A stretch of 64,000 nucleotides of DNA, from NCBI RefSeq assembly GCF_933775445.1, contig NC_065875.1, positions 14,893,001-14,957,000 on the forward strand, in the 5' to 3' direction. Positions 51,786 to 61,929 of the stretch are shown in pieces. Both the position numbers and the translations under genes were made by a program. How positions within the stretch are numbered: the first letter of the stretch is position 1; every line of letters begins with the position of its first letter. This stretch comes from Argentina anserina. Its lineage: Eukaryota; Streptophyta; Magnoliopsida; Rosales; Rosaceae. The notes beneath the pieces were generated by a model. It was not told the origin of the DNA, ran no database searches, and saw only the letters and a list, made by a program, of their open reading frames with translations.

Positions 51786-52456
51786 GCGTGATGGGATAAG
51801 ACTTCAGATTTCTTTGCTCTCCGCTTGACTACAAGTCGTTTTCCTCTTGCTTATTTGTCGTTCCTTAGGAGTTTGGATCCTTTCCAATGTAGGCTTTCGC
51901 AGAATGAGGTTTGACTCTTTCTTATCTTTGTCTGAACTTGACATCCTTTTGAATACGGAAAGCCCGAGTGGTTGTACTACCGATGCGATTGAAGACTGAA
52001 CCTCTACTTGTTGTCATGTTCACACGGTCAATAATTAACACACTTGTGATTGATCCTTCAATATGTTCAGATGTTGTTCTTCGAGAACCTGGACGAATGC
52101 GATCGAACGACGAAATGTGAGGAGTTGACTGAACCTCTTGACTCTTCTCTGCAACTACCTCGACACTGATATGTTGCACATTGGCTCGCTCCGCCCTTCT
52201 TCTTCCTGAAATTCAGATTGGCTTGCTGAAAGTGAAACCTAGACCAGCTTTAAAAGAATCAATTGTTTCCCCTTGCTTCTTAACTTCTTTTGTGGCTCAT
52301 CGAGCTCATGAGCCATTTTTGCTGCAATTGGTTATCTTTTTTGCTTGATGAACCAAAGTCATATCCAACCTTTTCTAACAACTTATATACTTTAGGATTG
52401 AACCCTTCACTTGTTCTTTTCTTGGGCAGCAATCCATGTTCCGTCTTACCTTGAAT

Positions 52457-53452
52457 TCATTTGACAAACCAGTTTAATGGCTGCTTTGTAGGATTTCGGT
52501 TGCTCACCTTTATTAATGGCCATGTTGATTCCTCCCTCAACAATTTCACATCATCCTCTTCTAATTTTCGTGGGCACTCTTGTGACTTTGTCCCCACAAA
52601 TGGAGACTCCCCCTCCCTTCGTCTAGACTTCGAAACATAGCGAATGACCGGAAAAACATAGCTAGTTTTTCTTTCCGCAGACGATGTTGCCACTTCAGAT
52701 GAGACTTTTTGCGACACTTCACCATGAAGCTCAATGTATTTTGATTTGGCATCATTCTCCATAACTTTAGCATCTTTCCCCGTAAAGGGTATTCTGACCG
52801 AAAGGACTTCTTTCATTGACTCCTCATCTGTGTAGAATTTAGAATCCGTAAAGTATGATTTAGCTTCTGTGAATAGTTTGGTATCTACTACCACAGTTTT
52901 CACACCTCCGGGATAGAACTTGAAGCATTGGTGTAAAGTGGATGGCACGATGTCATTTTTATGTACCCATGGTCGTCCCAACAACAAGTTGTACGAGGTC
53001 TTCGCATCGATGACATGTAACAAGGTGTTTGATTTTAGCTTTCCGATGTCCATGTCTAATCTGATCATCCTTATCGTTCTTTGTCCTCCTTGGTTGAAAC
53101 CTTGGATCATGAGACGACTCCTTGATAACTCATCAACGTTGATGCCGAGTTGAGACATGGTTGACTTGGGCATGATAGTTACTACTGACCTTTCGTCTAT
53201 GAGCATGCGATTCAACTTCCATTCTCGCATGTACCCTATCACAAAAAGAGGCCGATTATGTGGCTTAGAGCCCCATTGAAGGTCATCATATGTGAAGTGA
53301 ATGTTATCACAATATGCATCACACACGCCACATTCCTTCATGCTAGTAGAGTATTTTTCTACGTCAATGAGCAACTCCACAAGTGCGCATCTCGTTGATT
53401 TTGGCAATTGCATCAAGTCAGAGAGGCTAAGTTGGAAAGGTAGACTCTCCAA
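52457..53452 (-). pseudogene. Aspartic protease region of the old Tat-like element
   Basis: A 331-codon frame with the retropepsin pattern NRMLIDERSVVTIMP, then SYNLLLGRPWVH. Intact relatives have Asp-Gly-Gly-Ser at the active site; here IDERS has lost both glycines, so the protease is probably inactive. The frame is otherwise long and open, followed downstream by a Lys/Ser-rich linker. Confidence 0.8.
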
Positions 53453-53493
53453 TTATTTCAACACCTCTTTCTTCTTTAACACTTGACTTGCAC

Positions 53494-54142
53494 CTATTTC
53501 TCTTGCTTCGGGCTTCTCGTCTTCTTTGGAGCTGACTTCACAACTTGTGGCCATTGAAGTGACATTTGGTTGTTTTGTATGCAAGTGTTCTTTTGACAAG
53601 TTTTGGCAAAGAGCTTCCACAAATATGGAATGACTTTCATCTCAAAATGTCCTCGTCGGTTCTCCTCTCGTCGTGGAGGTGATTTCTTATGCCTTGGTTG
53701 GGCAACCGGTGAATTTGACATCATACCTTTACGAGTTCTTCTCCGGGTGACCAATATCCATCCTTCATCATCGGCATTAGAGGCAACTTGGAGGATAGGC
53801 GTGGAAGCATGACATTCTTTAACTTCTTTGGTCTTCTTATATTCGCGCGCCTCCTTTGTGAAACAGAACGGTGTTTTCATCAGGTGAAAAAATGAATGGA
53901 ACTAGCTTGAACGACCCAAATGTTACGGTAGTGCAATTGACTTCAGCAACGTCGAGCTCAATCTTCCTTTTCTTGGCGAGATTTATTATTAAATCTTGAG
54001 AACAAAGCACTTCTCTATAGGGTGACTAATGAGGCGATGATATTTGCAATACTTTGAATCTTTGACTCGATGCATTTCTTCTGGACGCTTGCACTCCAGA
54101 AGATCTATTATCTTGTTTTCGAGCAGATCCTCTAACATCTCC
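53494..54142 (-). pseudogene. gag C-terminal remnant of the old Tat-like element
   Basis: The piece at about 53950-54142 matches the young gag ORF at 58050-58270 (LENKIIDL..ECKRPEEMHR, KYCKYHRL, HPIEKCFVL) with frameshifts. 53494-53880 continues after FTKEAREYKK into a Lys/Arg-rich linker (DDEGWILVTRRRTRKGM) that the young copy lacks. Homology to the family ends near 54142; 54143-54217 is unrelated. Confidence 0.75.
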
Positions 54143-55359
54143 ACATTTCATTCCATCTTCCAATCCTGATGAATTCCATTCACGAAGAGTTTCATTCCAA
54201 GTTAGTAAATATGCCATAATAATGAGAAATTTTGTTAATTTATATGAGAAATTTTTAATTTATGAGGATTTTATTAAAGAATTTTGTTATTATTATCATC
54301 ATCAAACAATATAATACTAGCATCAGCCCACACACAACATGTGTAGAAAATCTTTTTTTATAATTCAACTGTAGAGAGGATAATTACCTACTTAATCCAT
54401 GATCTTGAAAGTTATGTAGGGTGAGTTATCTGAAATAAATTTTTTTCTATTTTTATTTTGACTTTTACTTTCTCGTCCCTAAATTATATAATTTAATTTT
54501 ATAACACATGGTGCAAAGATGTTTATGACCATCTAGATTTTTATAATCTCTTACATATATGTTTATTTTGGTATGATTTTGAGTGTTGATAATTGCATTT
54601 ATTTTATGCTTATATAATTACAAAAATTATATGTGTGTATATAAATAAACCTTATGTTGTATTTTATCTATTTGAGGTTAGAAATATCCAGTCACCACCA
54701 CACAAAAAAAGGGGAGATGATCACGTGTGGTCTCTGCATCATTCTCTCTTTCTTCTCCTTTTGTTCTATGTTCTCTTTTGCTCAAGGAAATGAGCTTCTT
54801 ACTTACCCAAAGATTTGAATCTCTACTGTGAGAATTCTCAAGGAAATTGCTGGAAACATGTGTTATACTTGTGGCTATCTCCTGTAAATTGGATGTTCGA
54901 TTTTCTCCAATTCATTCGTTCTGTTGAACCTTCCCTAAAGCTTTCATACCAATTTCTCTGTAAACTCCATTCAGGTGGCTGGATTAGTGCTATATATATA
55001 CTGGGTGCTAGCTTTCGAGTTGGGTTTGTTGTTGGTACCAATCCTTTGATCTTATTTTCTGTTGGGAATTTAAAATTTGAGGTAGAGAAAGTGAATTTTC
55101 TCTATGGCTTTGATTCTGATTTGGTTTGTGTTTGGTGTATTTGTGTTGGGATGATTCTTATGATATTTTCTTTTAATAAGTTATACATGATCAATTAAAC
55201 AATATAATGCATAACAAAGTAGAAACTTTTTTTTTCTTCATAAAAGTGAACTTTTATGATTAATCGATAATTAATAATATATTAATATATTAATATCTCG
55301 TTAAATTAATAAATTTCAACAGTCTCGACACTATTAATTTATAGAGGTATTGTAGTAGT
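54143..55359. other. Spacer between the old and young Tat-like elements
   Basis: AT-rich. 54815-55198 has an open plus frame with hydrophobic stretches but no motif; AT bias makes it doubtful. It ends in GTAGT (55355-55359), the left target duplication of the young element. No gene supported. Confidence 0.35.
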
Positions 55360-56456
55360 TGTAGACACATGAAATTTAATGAAGTAAATCATCTTCATTA
55401 AATGATTAAGCCGACCAAGAGCCCGACAAAATTGCACACGTGGCCAAAAGTCAACAAAGTTGGTGCGGATCCGAATAAAACTCGTATCAGCACAATAAAC
55501 GGATGATCGTAATCAAAGCTACGTAATTCCGATTTAAATCGAAAATTGAATGTCATTGACGATTTAAAATGGTAAATCGGACATTTGATTAAATTAATAA
55601 ATTTCTTAATATTTATAATTAAGTCAATTATTTTCTGTTTAATTTAGTTATGAGAATAACTAATTTTAAATAAATCGGAAGATACATATTGATTTAATTA
55701 TACAATTAAAGAAATTTATTATTTTAGTGTCATTAAAATATTCTACAAAACAGAAACCTTGACACTATAAATACCCCCTTCAAAATGAAGAGGAGGGGGG
55801 ATTTTCCAGACTTGGAGAAGAAGGATAGAAATCACTTGAGCAAGAATCACTCTCGACAAATCCCGAAGTCTCTCAAGTCCACGAAGATCATCAAATCCAC
55901 GAAGAATCATCAAGCGGCCAAATCGCTCGTTCTTCATCAAATCCAAATTCAACCTCAAGTCCACGAAGAATCATCAAGCGGCCAAATCGCTCGTTCTTCA
56001 TCAAATCCAAATCCAACCTCAAGTCCACGAAGAATCATCAAGCGGCCAAATCGCTCATTCTTCATCAAGTCCAAATCCAACCTCAAGTCCACGAAGAATC
56101 ATCAAGCGGCCAAATCGCTCGTTCTTCATCAAATCCAAATCCAATCCAAACTCAAGTCCACGAAGAATCATCAAGCGGCCAAATCGCTCGTTCTTCATCA
56201 AATCCAAATCCAATCCAAACTCAAGTCCACGAAGAATCATCAAGCGGCCAAATCGCTCGTTCTTCATCAAGTCAAATCCAAATCAAACTCAAATCCTCAA
56301 GATCAAGTGCATGTCACCCTTGAGACAAATCACATACGGAGATAGAATCAGAGGAGTTCACCAAAGATTGTAACCCCGCGCTTGATATTCAATAAATTAC
56401 ATTTATTTGTACACGTGTCTGCATTCTCTTGCTTGTTTTCAGATTCTCGTTCTACA
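55360..56456 (+). repeat. 5' LTR, 1097 bp
   Basis: Begins TGTAGACACATGAAATTT and ends TTCTCGTTCTACA. A TATA-like ACTATAAATACCCCC (about 55771-55785) is a good promoter candidate; AATAAATTAC near 56390 may be the polyadenylation signal. From about 55870 to 56275 it holds about six copies of a 64-69-bp repeat (CCACGAAGAATCATCAAGCG at 55961, 56025, 56089, 56158, 56227), which creates long open frames on both strands (for example 55785-56345) that are not genes. Confidence 0.95.
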
Positions 56457-56459
56457 AAT

Positions 56460-56477
56460 TGGCACGCCCAGTGGGAC
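56460..56477 (+). other. Primer-binding-site-like sequence
   Basis: TGGCACGCCCAGTGGGAC begins three bases after the 5' LTR end, where the tRNA primer site is expected; it starts with TGG, complementary to a tRNA CCA end. I cannot say with confidence which tRNA. Confidence 0.7.
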
Positions 56478-56529
56478 TTTTTTGGCCTCTCATCTCCTTC
56501 TCCGAAGAAATCTTCAATCCGTTGGTGCG

Positions 56530-59130
56530 ATGGTTTCCAAGAACAACCAAGCCGTCCTAACGAAGAAATCCAAGTCCACAACCGCGAGGTCAAGCGGAGA
56601 GGCCGAGCCGGTCAGGAAGTCCAAACAAACATCATCAAAATCAAAGAGTGAACCGATTGCCCTTGTCACCCGGAGCGTGGCCAGAGCTCAACCCACGACG
56701 TTCATGGCACTTGCTAGCAAGCCTCGTCAACCAGTCATCACTTTGGAAAGCTTGGGAGCAATGAAGCATGCCTCTCAAAGTGGAAAGAAGCAAGTGTCAA
56801 AGGAGAAAGAGCCAAATGAGCAATTTCCTCTACCCGTTCATGGTGACGGCCCTATCTTGGAAGACGTTTTCTCTGATGACGAATCAAGCACGGCGTCATA
56901 CCATGGAAGTCCCAAAGAAGATGGCGATAACTTTCATCCCATGCCGCATGAATCCTCTTCTGACAATGCGCAGGTCTTGGTGACGGGGGCATCCACAATC
57001 GAGGAACAACTCTCCAATCTATTGGAGATGGTCGAAAAGCTCACCCAGACGGTTGAAGAAAAGGATGTGCAAATCGCTGAGCTCTATACCAGGTTGGAAG
57101 ATCACAATGATGAGAACTCCACCAAAGGGTCGCCTGTTAGGAGGAAAGTAAATGAAAAGGGAGAAACATCCAAGAACGATGGCGACTCGCTTGGTTCCTT
57201 ATCACTCCGGCAATTACAGGACATCATCACCAACTCAATTCGGGCTCAATATGGAGGTCCTTCTCGTGACTCCCTCACTTATTCCAAACCTTACACTAAG
57301 AGGATTGACAGCTTAAGGATGCCGCGGGGGTATCAGCCACCAAATTTCCAACAATTTGAAGGTAAAGGGAACCCAAAACAACATGTCGCCCACTTTGTGG
57401 AGACTTGCAGTAACGCCGGGACAGAAGGCGATCACCTTGTCAAGCAGTTTGTTCGCTCGTTGAAGGGAAATGCATTCGAGTGGTATACAGATTTAGAGCC
57501 GGAGTATGTTGACAGTTGGGACCAAATGGAGCGCGAGTTCCTTAATCAATTCTATAGTACAAGGCGAACGGTGAGCATGATGGAGCTAACTAACACGAAG
57601 CAACGAAATGATGAACCCGCGATCGGCTACATCAATAGATGGCGCTCACTTAGCCTTGATTGCAAGGACCGACTGTTAGAGGTTTCAGCCGTTGAAATGT
57701 GCATCCAAGGCATGCATTTTGATTTGCTATACATCTTGCAAGGAATCAAGCCTCGTTCTTTCGAAGAGTTGGCTACTCGAGCCCACGACATGGAGCTAAG
57801 CTTGGCAAGTCATAAAAGAAAGAATGAGTCCCTGGTTGACCAACGAACATATAAAGTTTTCGGAAGCAGATTTGACGAGGTTGTGAAGAAGCCTTCCCAA
57901 GAATCAATGGTCATCAATACTGCACCATTTAAGATCTCTACGCGGGATAAGAAGGAGTTCAATAAGGTGGAACCTCCTCGAACCTACGATAGGAGTAAAC
58001 GCACGTTGAAAGAAATGGAGCGAAAGACATACCCGTTCCCAGACTCTGATGTGGCAAGCATGTTAGAGGATCTACTCGAAAACAAGATAATAGATCTTCC
58101 GGAGTGCAAGCGTCCAGAAGAAATGCATCGAGTCAACAATCCGAAGTATTGCAAATATCATCGCCTCGTTAGTCACCCTATAGAGAAATGCTTTGTTCTC
58201 AAGGATTTGATCATGAATCTCGCCAAGCAAGGGAGGATTGAGTTGGATGTTGACGACGTTGCTGAAGTCAGTTGCACTACCGTAACATTCGGGTCGTTCG
58301 AGCCAGTTCCACTCTATTTTCACCCAATAAAAGCATCGTCCTATTTCACAAAAGAGGTGCGCGAACATAAGGAACAACAAATAAGCAAGAAGAAAATGAC
58401 TTGTAGTCAAGTGAAGAGCAAAGAAATCCGAAGTCTTATCCCGTCGCGCATGAGGAGGCAGTGTGTGTTGGAAGTGAATTCCACGGATCAACTCAAAGTG
58501 AAGCGACATACCATCATATTCACTGGCCAAAAAGGAGATACCAACCTCGGTAATGGCGATGAGGATAACATTATCCAAACCTCTTATCATATCACGGTGG
58601 CAGAAGCATATGCCGTAGAGGAAGACGATCATGAAGATGTTGAAATTGAAGTAGACGAAGCTCCTCCAGAACTTGAAGACGGGGGGCAAGCCACAAATGC
58701 TACACCTTATTCTCTCGTCTATGGTGACGAAGTCGTGTTACCATTAGAGAAAGAAATCTCGTCATTGAGAATCGCTTTGCAAGAAGGTCTCACAAATGAA
58801 GAAAATGTCAAGTTGCGCCTGCAAGAGTTAGAAGCTTTGGACGAGAAGAGGCTTGACGCACAACAACACCTAGAATGCTACCAAGCTCGGATGTCACACG
58901 CTTTCAACAAAGGTGTTCGACCACGGTCATTTCAAGTTGATGATTTAGTCCTTGCTGTTCGAAGACCCATCATTATGACGCACAAGTCTGGCTCCAAATT
59001 CAAGTCAAAGTGGGATGGTCCTTACGTCGTCAGAGAAGTTTACACCAATGGAGCTTACAAAATTGTGGTGGAAGACGGTTTGAGAATCGGTCCCATCAAC
59101 GGCAAGTTCTTGAAGAAGTATTATGCTTGA
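56530..59130 (+). CDS. gag fused in frame to integrase C-terminal tail, 866 aa (retroelement ORF)
   Basis: I start at the ATG at 56530, the first after the primer site; the frame is open back into the LTR. Residues about 175-200 form a Leu-rich coiled coil (ATSIEEQLSNLLEMVEKL-like). Residues about 275-425 are the retrotransposon gag domain (QQFEGKGNPKQHVAHFVETC, WYTDLEPEYVDSWDQMEREF, LTNTKQRNDEPAIGYINRWR). A Cys/His patch follows (KYCKYHRLVSHPIEKCF). At 58689-58694 the sequence AGCCAC joins the linker (PPELEDGGQAT) directly to the integrase end (NATPYSLVYG, FNKGVRPRSFQVDDLVLAV, GPYVVREVYTNGAYKIV). The frame is intact to the natural stop at 59130. In the old copy the two sides are about 2.7 kb apart. 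Confidence 0.92.
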   Translation: MVSKNNQAVLTKKSKSTTARSSGEAEPVRKSKQTSSKSKSEPIALVTRSVARAQPTTFMALASKPRQPVITLESLGAMKHASQSGKKQVSKEKEPNEQFPLPVHGDGPILEDVFSDDESSTASYHGSPKEDGDNFHPMPHESSSDNAQVLVTGASTIEEQLSNLLEMVEKLTQTVEEKDVQIAELYTRLEDHNDENSTKGSPVRRKVNEKGETSKNDGDSLGSLSLRQLQDIITNSIRAQYGGPSRDSLTYSKPYTKRIDSLRMPRGYQPPNFQQFEGKGNPKQHVAHFVETCSNAGTEGDHLVKQFVRSLKGNAFEWYTDLEPEYVDSWDQMEREFLNQFYSTRRTVSMMELTNTKQRNDEPAIGYINRWRSLSLDCKDRLLEVSAVEMCIQGMHFDLLYILQGIKPRSFEELATRAHDMELSLASHKRKNESLVDQRTYKVFGSRFDEVVKKPSQESMVINTAPFKISTRDKKEFNKVEPPRTYDRSKRTLKEMERKTYPFPDSDVASMLEDLLENKIIDLPECKRPEEMHRVNNPKYCKYHRLVSHPIEKCFVLKDLIMNLAKQGRIELDVDDVAEVSCTTVTFGSFEPVPLYFHPIKASSYFTKEVREHKEQQISKKKMTCSQVKSKEIRSLIPSRMRRQCVLEVNSTDQLKVKRHTIIFTGQKGDTNLGNGDEDNIIQTSYHITVAEAYAVEEDDHEDVEIEVDEAPPELEDGGQATNATPYSLVYGDEVVLPLEKEISSLRIALQEGLTNEENVKLRLQELEALDEKRLDAQQHLECYQARMSHAFNKGVRPRSFQVDDLVLAVRRPIIMTHKSGSKFKSKWDGPYVVREVYTNGAYKIVVEDGLRIGPINGKFLKKYYA

Positions 59131-59145
59131 AAAAAAAAAGAAAAT

Positions 59146-59590
59146 GCTCCAAGTCCGCACGAGCCTAAACTGCACAAGACACCAAAAAAAAAAAACAAAG
59201 TATGCTCCAAGTCCGCACGAGCCTAAACTGCATAAGACACCAAAAAAAAAAACAAAGTATGCTCCAAGTCCGCACGAGCCTAAACTGCACAAGACACAAA
59301 AAAAAAAAACAAAGTATGCTCCAAGTCCGCACGAGCCTAAACTGCACAAGACACCAAAAAAAAAAACAAAGTATGCTCCAAGTCCGCACGAGCCTAAACT
59401 GCATAAGACACCAAAAAAAAACAAAGTATGCTCCAAGTCCGCACGAGCCTAAACTGCACAAGACACAAAAAACAACAACAACAAAGTACGCTCCAAGTCT
59501 GCACGAGCCTAAACTGCATAAGACACAGAAAAAAAAACGCTCCACGCCTGCATGAGCTTAAACTGCACAAGGCACCAAAAAAAACCTTTG
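59146..59590 (+). repeat. Tandem array, ~57-bp unit, 8 copies
   Basis: GCTCCAAGTCCGCACGAGCC recurs at 59146, 59204, 59261, 59319, 59375, 59430, with diverged copies at 59490 and 59539. Units end in A-rich linkers of varying length. It starts 15 bases after the ORF stop. Frames across it on both strands are artefacts. I do not see it in the old copy. Confidence 0.95.
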
Positions 59591-59764
59591 AACTACGTGA
59601 TGACTTGATTCTTTCTTTAGAATGATACGTAGGCAGCTTGAGAATAACAATCTTAAGTTCAGTCACATCAAAAAAAATATAAGGGTTTGATTGAAAGAAA
59701 AAAAAAGGAGAAGAAAGGAGCAAATCTTGATCATTCAAGTTTGTCACATCCAGGTCAAACCCTT

Positions 59765-60070
59765 GAAGTTGCTCCGACGTTCTTCAAAGCTGGCTCTCAG
59801 TTCTGAAATCTCTCGGATTGGACACTTTTTCTTTGACTTGAAGCTGTTCCGACGTTCTTCAAAGCTGGCTCTCAGTTCTGAAATCTCTCGGATTGGACAC
59901 TTCTTCTTTGACTTGAAGCTGCTCCGACGTTCTTCAAAGCTGGCTCTCAGTTCTGGAATCTCTCGAATTTGACACTTCTTCTTTGACTTGAAGCTGCTCC
60001 GACGTTCTTCAAAACCGGCTCTCAGTTCTGGAATTTCTCGGATTTGGGCACTTCTTCTGTTCCGGATCAA
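59765..60070 (+). repeat. Tandem array, 75-bp unit, 4 copies
   Basis: CCGACGTTCTTCAAA recurs at 59774, 59849, 59924 and 59999, exactly 75 bp apart; each unit holds GGCTCTCAGTTCTG and CTCTCGGATT. Since 75 is a multiple of three, both strands stay open (59691-59972 plus, 59744-60109 minus), but no protein is implied. Confidence 0.95.
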
Positions 60071-60079
60071 CAAGTTTTG

Positions 60080-60450
60080 CATCGTGAAGAAAACTCTTGA
60101 AAGCCGCATGTTGAATGTGATGCGTAAAGCCTAAAACGCTTTTATTGACTGCTGTCAAGTCTATGAAATGAGAGCAGTCAAGCGATTAGGTCGTTTACGT
60201 TCTTCAAACTCTTGAAAGCCTCCATGTTGAATGTGGTGCGTAAAGTCTAATCCGCTTTTGTTGACTGCCGTCAAGTCTATGAATTGAGAGCAGTCAAGCG
60301 ATTAGGTCGTTTACGTTCTTCAAACTCTTGAAAGCCACCATGGTGAATGTGATGCGTAAAGCCTAAAACGCTTTTATTGAGTGCTGTCAAGTCTATGAAA
60401 TGAGAGCAGTCAAGCGATTAGGTCATTTACGTTCTTCAAATCCGCCAGAA
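60080..60450 (+). repeat. Tandem array, 116-bp unit, ~3 copies
   Basis: AGCGATTAGGTCGTTTACG recurs at 60181, 60297 and 60413 (diverged), period 116 bp. It is the inverse of the array at 43440-44085 in the old copy, with fewer units here. Confidence 0.95.
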
Positions 60451-61053
60451 ATGAACGCGTTTCGAAAACAGTCAAATGGCTAGATCGATCACGACTCTCA
60501 AATTGTTGTCATAATCCTACAAAAAAGAAAGAGCATTAAAAAAGGAGCCGCAGCCGATCTGGAGCCGAGCCGAGCTGGAGCCGAGCAGACCTCACCACGT
60601 GACTTTGCAACCAAAACATCATCATCCTCTTTGTCATGCTTACAGAGCTGTTAATTTCACATTTGTTGACCAGATGACATCTTTACCAGTAGGCCACCTT
60701 AGAGGAATCTTGTAGTTCTAGAACTAAACAATTTTGCCTCATTGCTGGCCCACACTTCCGGTCATACTCATTACCATCAGAAAAACCCAAGGCAAGATTC
60801 TCCAAAACATTAAAGCAGGGGACATGATTTTCAAAATCATGTGGGAATCAAAATCATTGCTCCCACCTAAGATCCGTGCCCCATTTTTTTCACTTCAAAT
60901 ATCTTACTTCCCTCACAAATAGAACCATCTGCAGGAGAGTAATTTATTAGCACATAAAATACAGGAAGTTGGAGAGAGAGATATTGAAGGTGGGAGGTAT
61001 TGGTGCATCTAATTGATGAGCATAGGAAGTAATATTGCAGGTCTGGAATTAGA

Positions 61054-61523
61054 ATGAGTAGAGTAGTGACGAACGAACCGTCGTCTTCTCTGGCTCAGTC
61101 ACAGTCGCATCAACACCGCCAGAAGCTTCAGGTCTACAATGAGGTTCTTCACCGCCTCAAGGACTCAGAAAACGACGAGGCGCTTCTCCCTGGCTTTGAT
61201 GAAGACCTCTGGGCTCACTTCAATCGTCCCCCCCCACTCGGTATACGTTAGATGTGAATGTGGAGAGGGCAGAAGATGTCCTGCTGCCTAAAAGGTTGAT
61301 GCATTTGGAGCATGATCCAGCTCAAAGACCAGCGATCGAAATCCGGCTTGTACAGGTTTATCCAACCTCATATGGAAATATAGATTCTCCGGGTAAAGAT
61401 GCCGCCCAAAGTTCAAAGTTATCTAGCAGAAAAAGCGTACATCCATGGCCTCCTGTTGTTGGAAAGTTGAAAATAAAGATGAAAACTGAACAGCTTGTGT
61501 TGAATGAAATACCTGTGTGTTGA
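61054..61523 (+). pseudogene. Captured fragment of a STY8/17/46-type ACT-domain protein kinase
   Basis: Frame one (61054-61251) reads QKLQVYNEVLHRLKDSENDE, LLPGFDEDLWAHFNRPPP. After a frameshift in a run of eight C's (61228-61235), frame two continues DVNVERAEDVLLPKRLMHL, DPAQRPAIEIRLVQVYP, then KDAAQSSKLSSRKSVHPWPP. This is the conserved N-terminal region of plant dual-specificity kinases STY8/STY17/STY46, upstream of their ACT and kinase domains, which are absent. The bases before the ATG (ATATTGCAGGTCTGGAATT) may be host 5' leader. I see no intron in it. It lies between the arrays and the 3' LTR of a young element, so it was moved as part of that element. Confidence 0.85.
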
Positions 61524-61529
61524 ACTAGA

Positions 61530-61929
61530 AGATTACTGGAGATTAAATAAGCAAGTATGCAGCTCATTAATGCAGGCAGAGAAAAAAAAGCCAACATTGC
61601 TGAGCAATCAATGCAACTCATTAATGCAGGTAGAAGAAAAAAAAAGCCAACACTGCTGAGCAATAAATGCTAGAGATGAATTGTCAATGATCATCAATAA
61701 ATGCTCAAATCATGCCAAGTCAACACCAAATCAAATAAATTGACAGGAAAATCAGTAATTTTCTTTTGTGACGAACTAAATCTCAGAAGTCATAAGGAAA
61801 ATTACTACAAAATTTGCGGAGTCCTAGAAGCTAGCTCCACAAATTTTCCAAATTAAAGTACATACTTCAAGCTGCACTTTCGGCACGTGACGGCGACATG
61901 TCTGCAGCACGACTTGAAGTTGGGGCATT
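61530..61929. other. Tail of the young element before its 3' LTR
   Basis: Contains a short direct duplication (AACTCATTAATGCAGGTAG against AGCTCATTAATGCAGGCAG, each followed by an A-run and GCCAACA) at about 61560-61665, then sequence shared with the old copy (CTTTCGGCACGTGACGGCGA). GAAGTTGGGGCATT at 61916-61929 is in the place of a polypurine tract. Confidence 0.6.

Larger units (their letters stand above)
36282..54142 (-). mobile_element. Old, broken Ty3/gypsy element of Tat-like type (minus strand), with nested insertion
   Basis: Right to left: gag C-terminal part (53494-54142), protease (52457-53452), reverse transcriptase (50619-51785), two RNase H-like parts (49880-50660), integrase (48463-49603, then interrupted), a 116-bp tandem array (about 43440-44085), a 3' region with host gene fragments, and the 3' LTR (36282-37138). 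The 5' LTR and gag N-terminus are missing; homology to the young copy stops near 54142. A second RNase H-like segment (KMFFDGSSRADGAGAG) and a long 3' untranslated region with tandem repeats are known traits of the Tat/Ogre branch. Many stops and frameshifts show it is dead. A chromovirus element (44361-48457) is inserted in its integrase region. Confidence 0.85.

Noticed and set aside
55743..56345. 186-codon frame rich in Lys/His/Gln inside both LTRs
   Set aside because: It lies within the LTR minisatellite and is identical in both LTRs because they are young, not because it is selected.
58072..58689. 205-codon minus-strand frame in the young element
   Set aside because: Antisense to the gag linker region of the retroelement; a related antisense frame in the old copy (51546-51791) shows it is a by-product of the same sequence, with no domain.
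59005..59747. Several 100-140-codon frames on both strands with repeated Cys/Phe/Leu or Lys/Pro/Ser units
   Set aside because: Products of the 57-bp array; the repeat stays open in several frames. No protein family looks like this.
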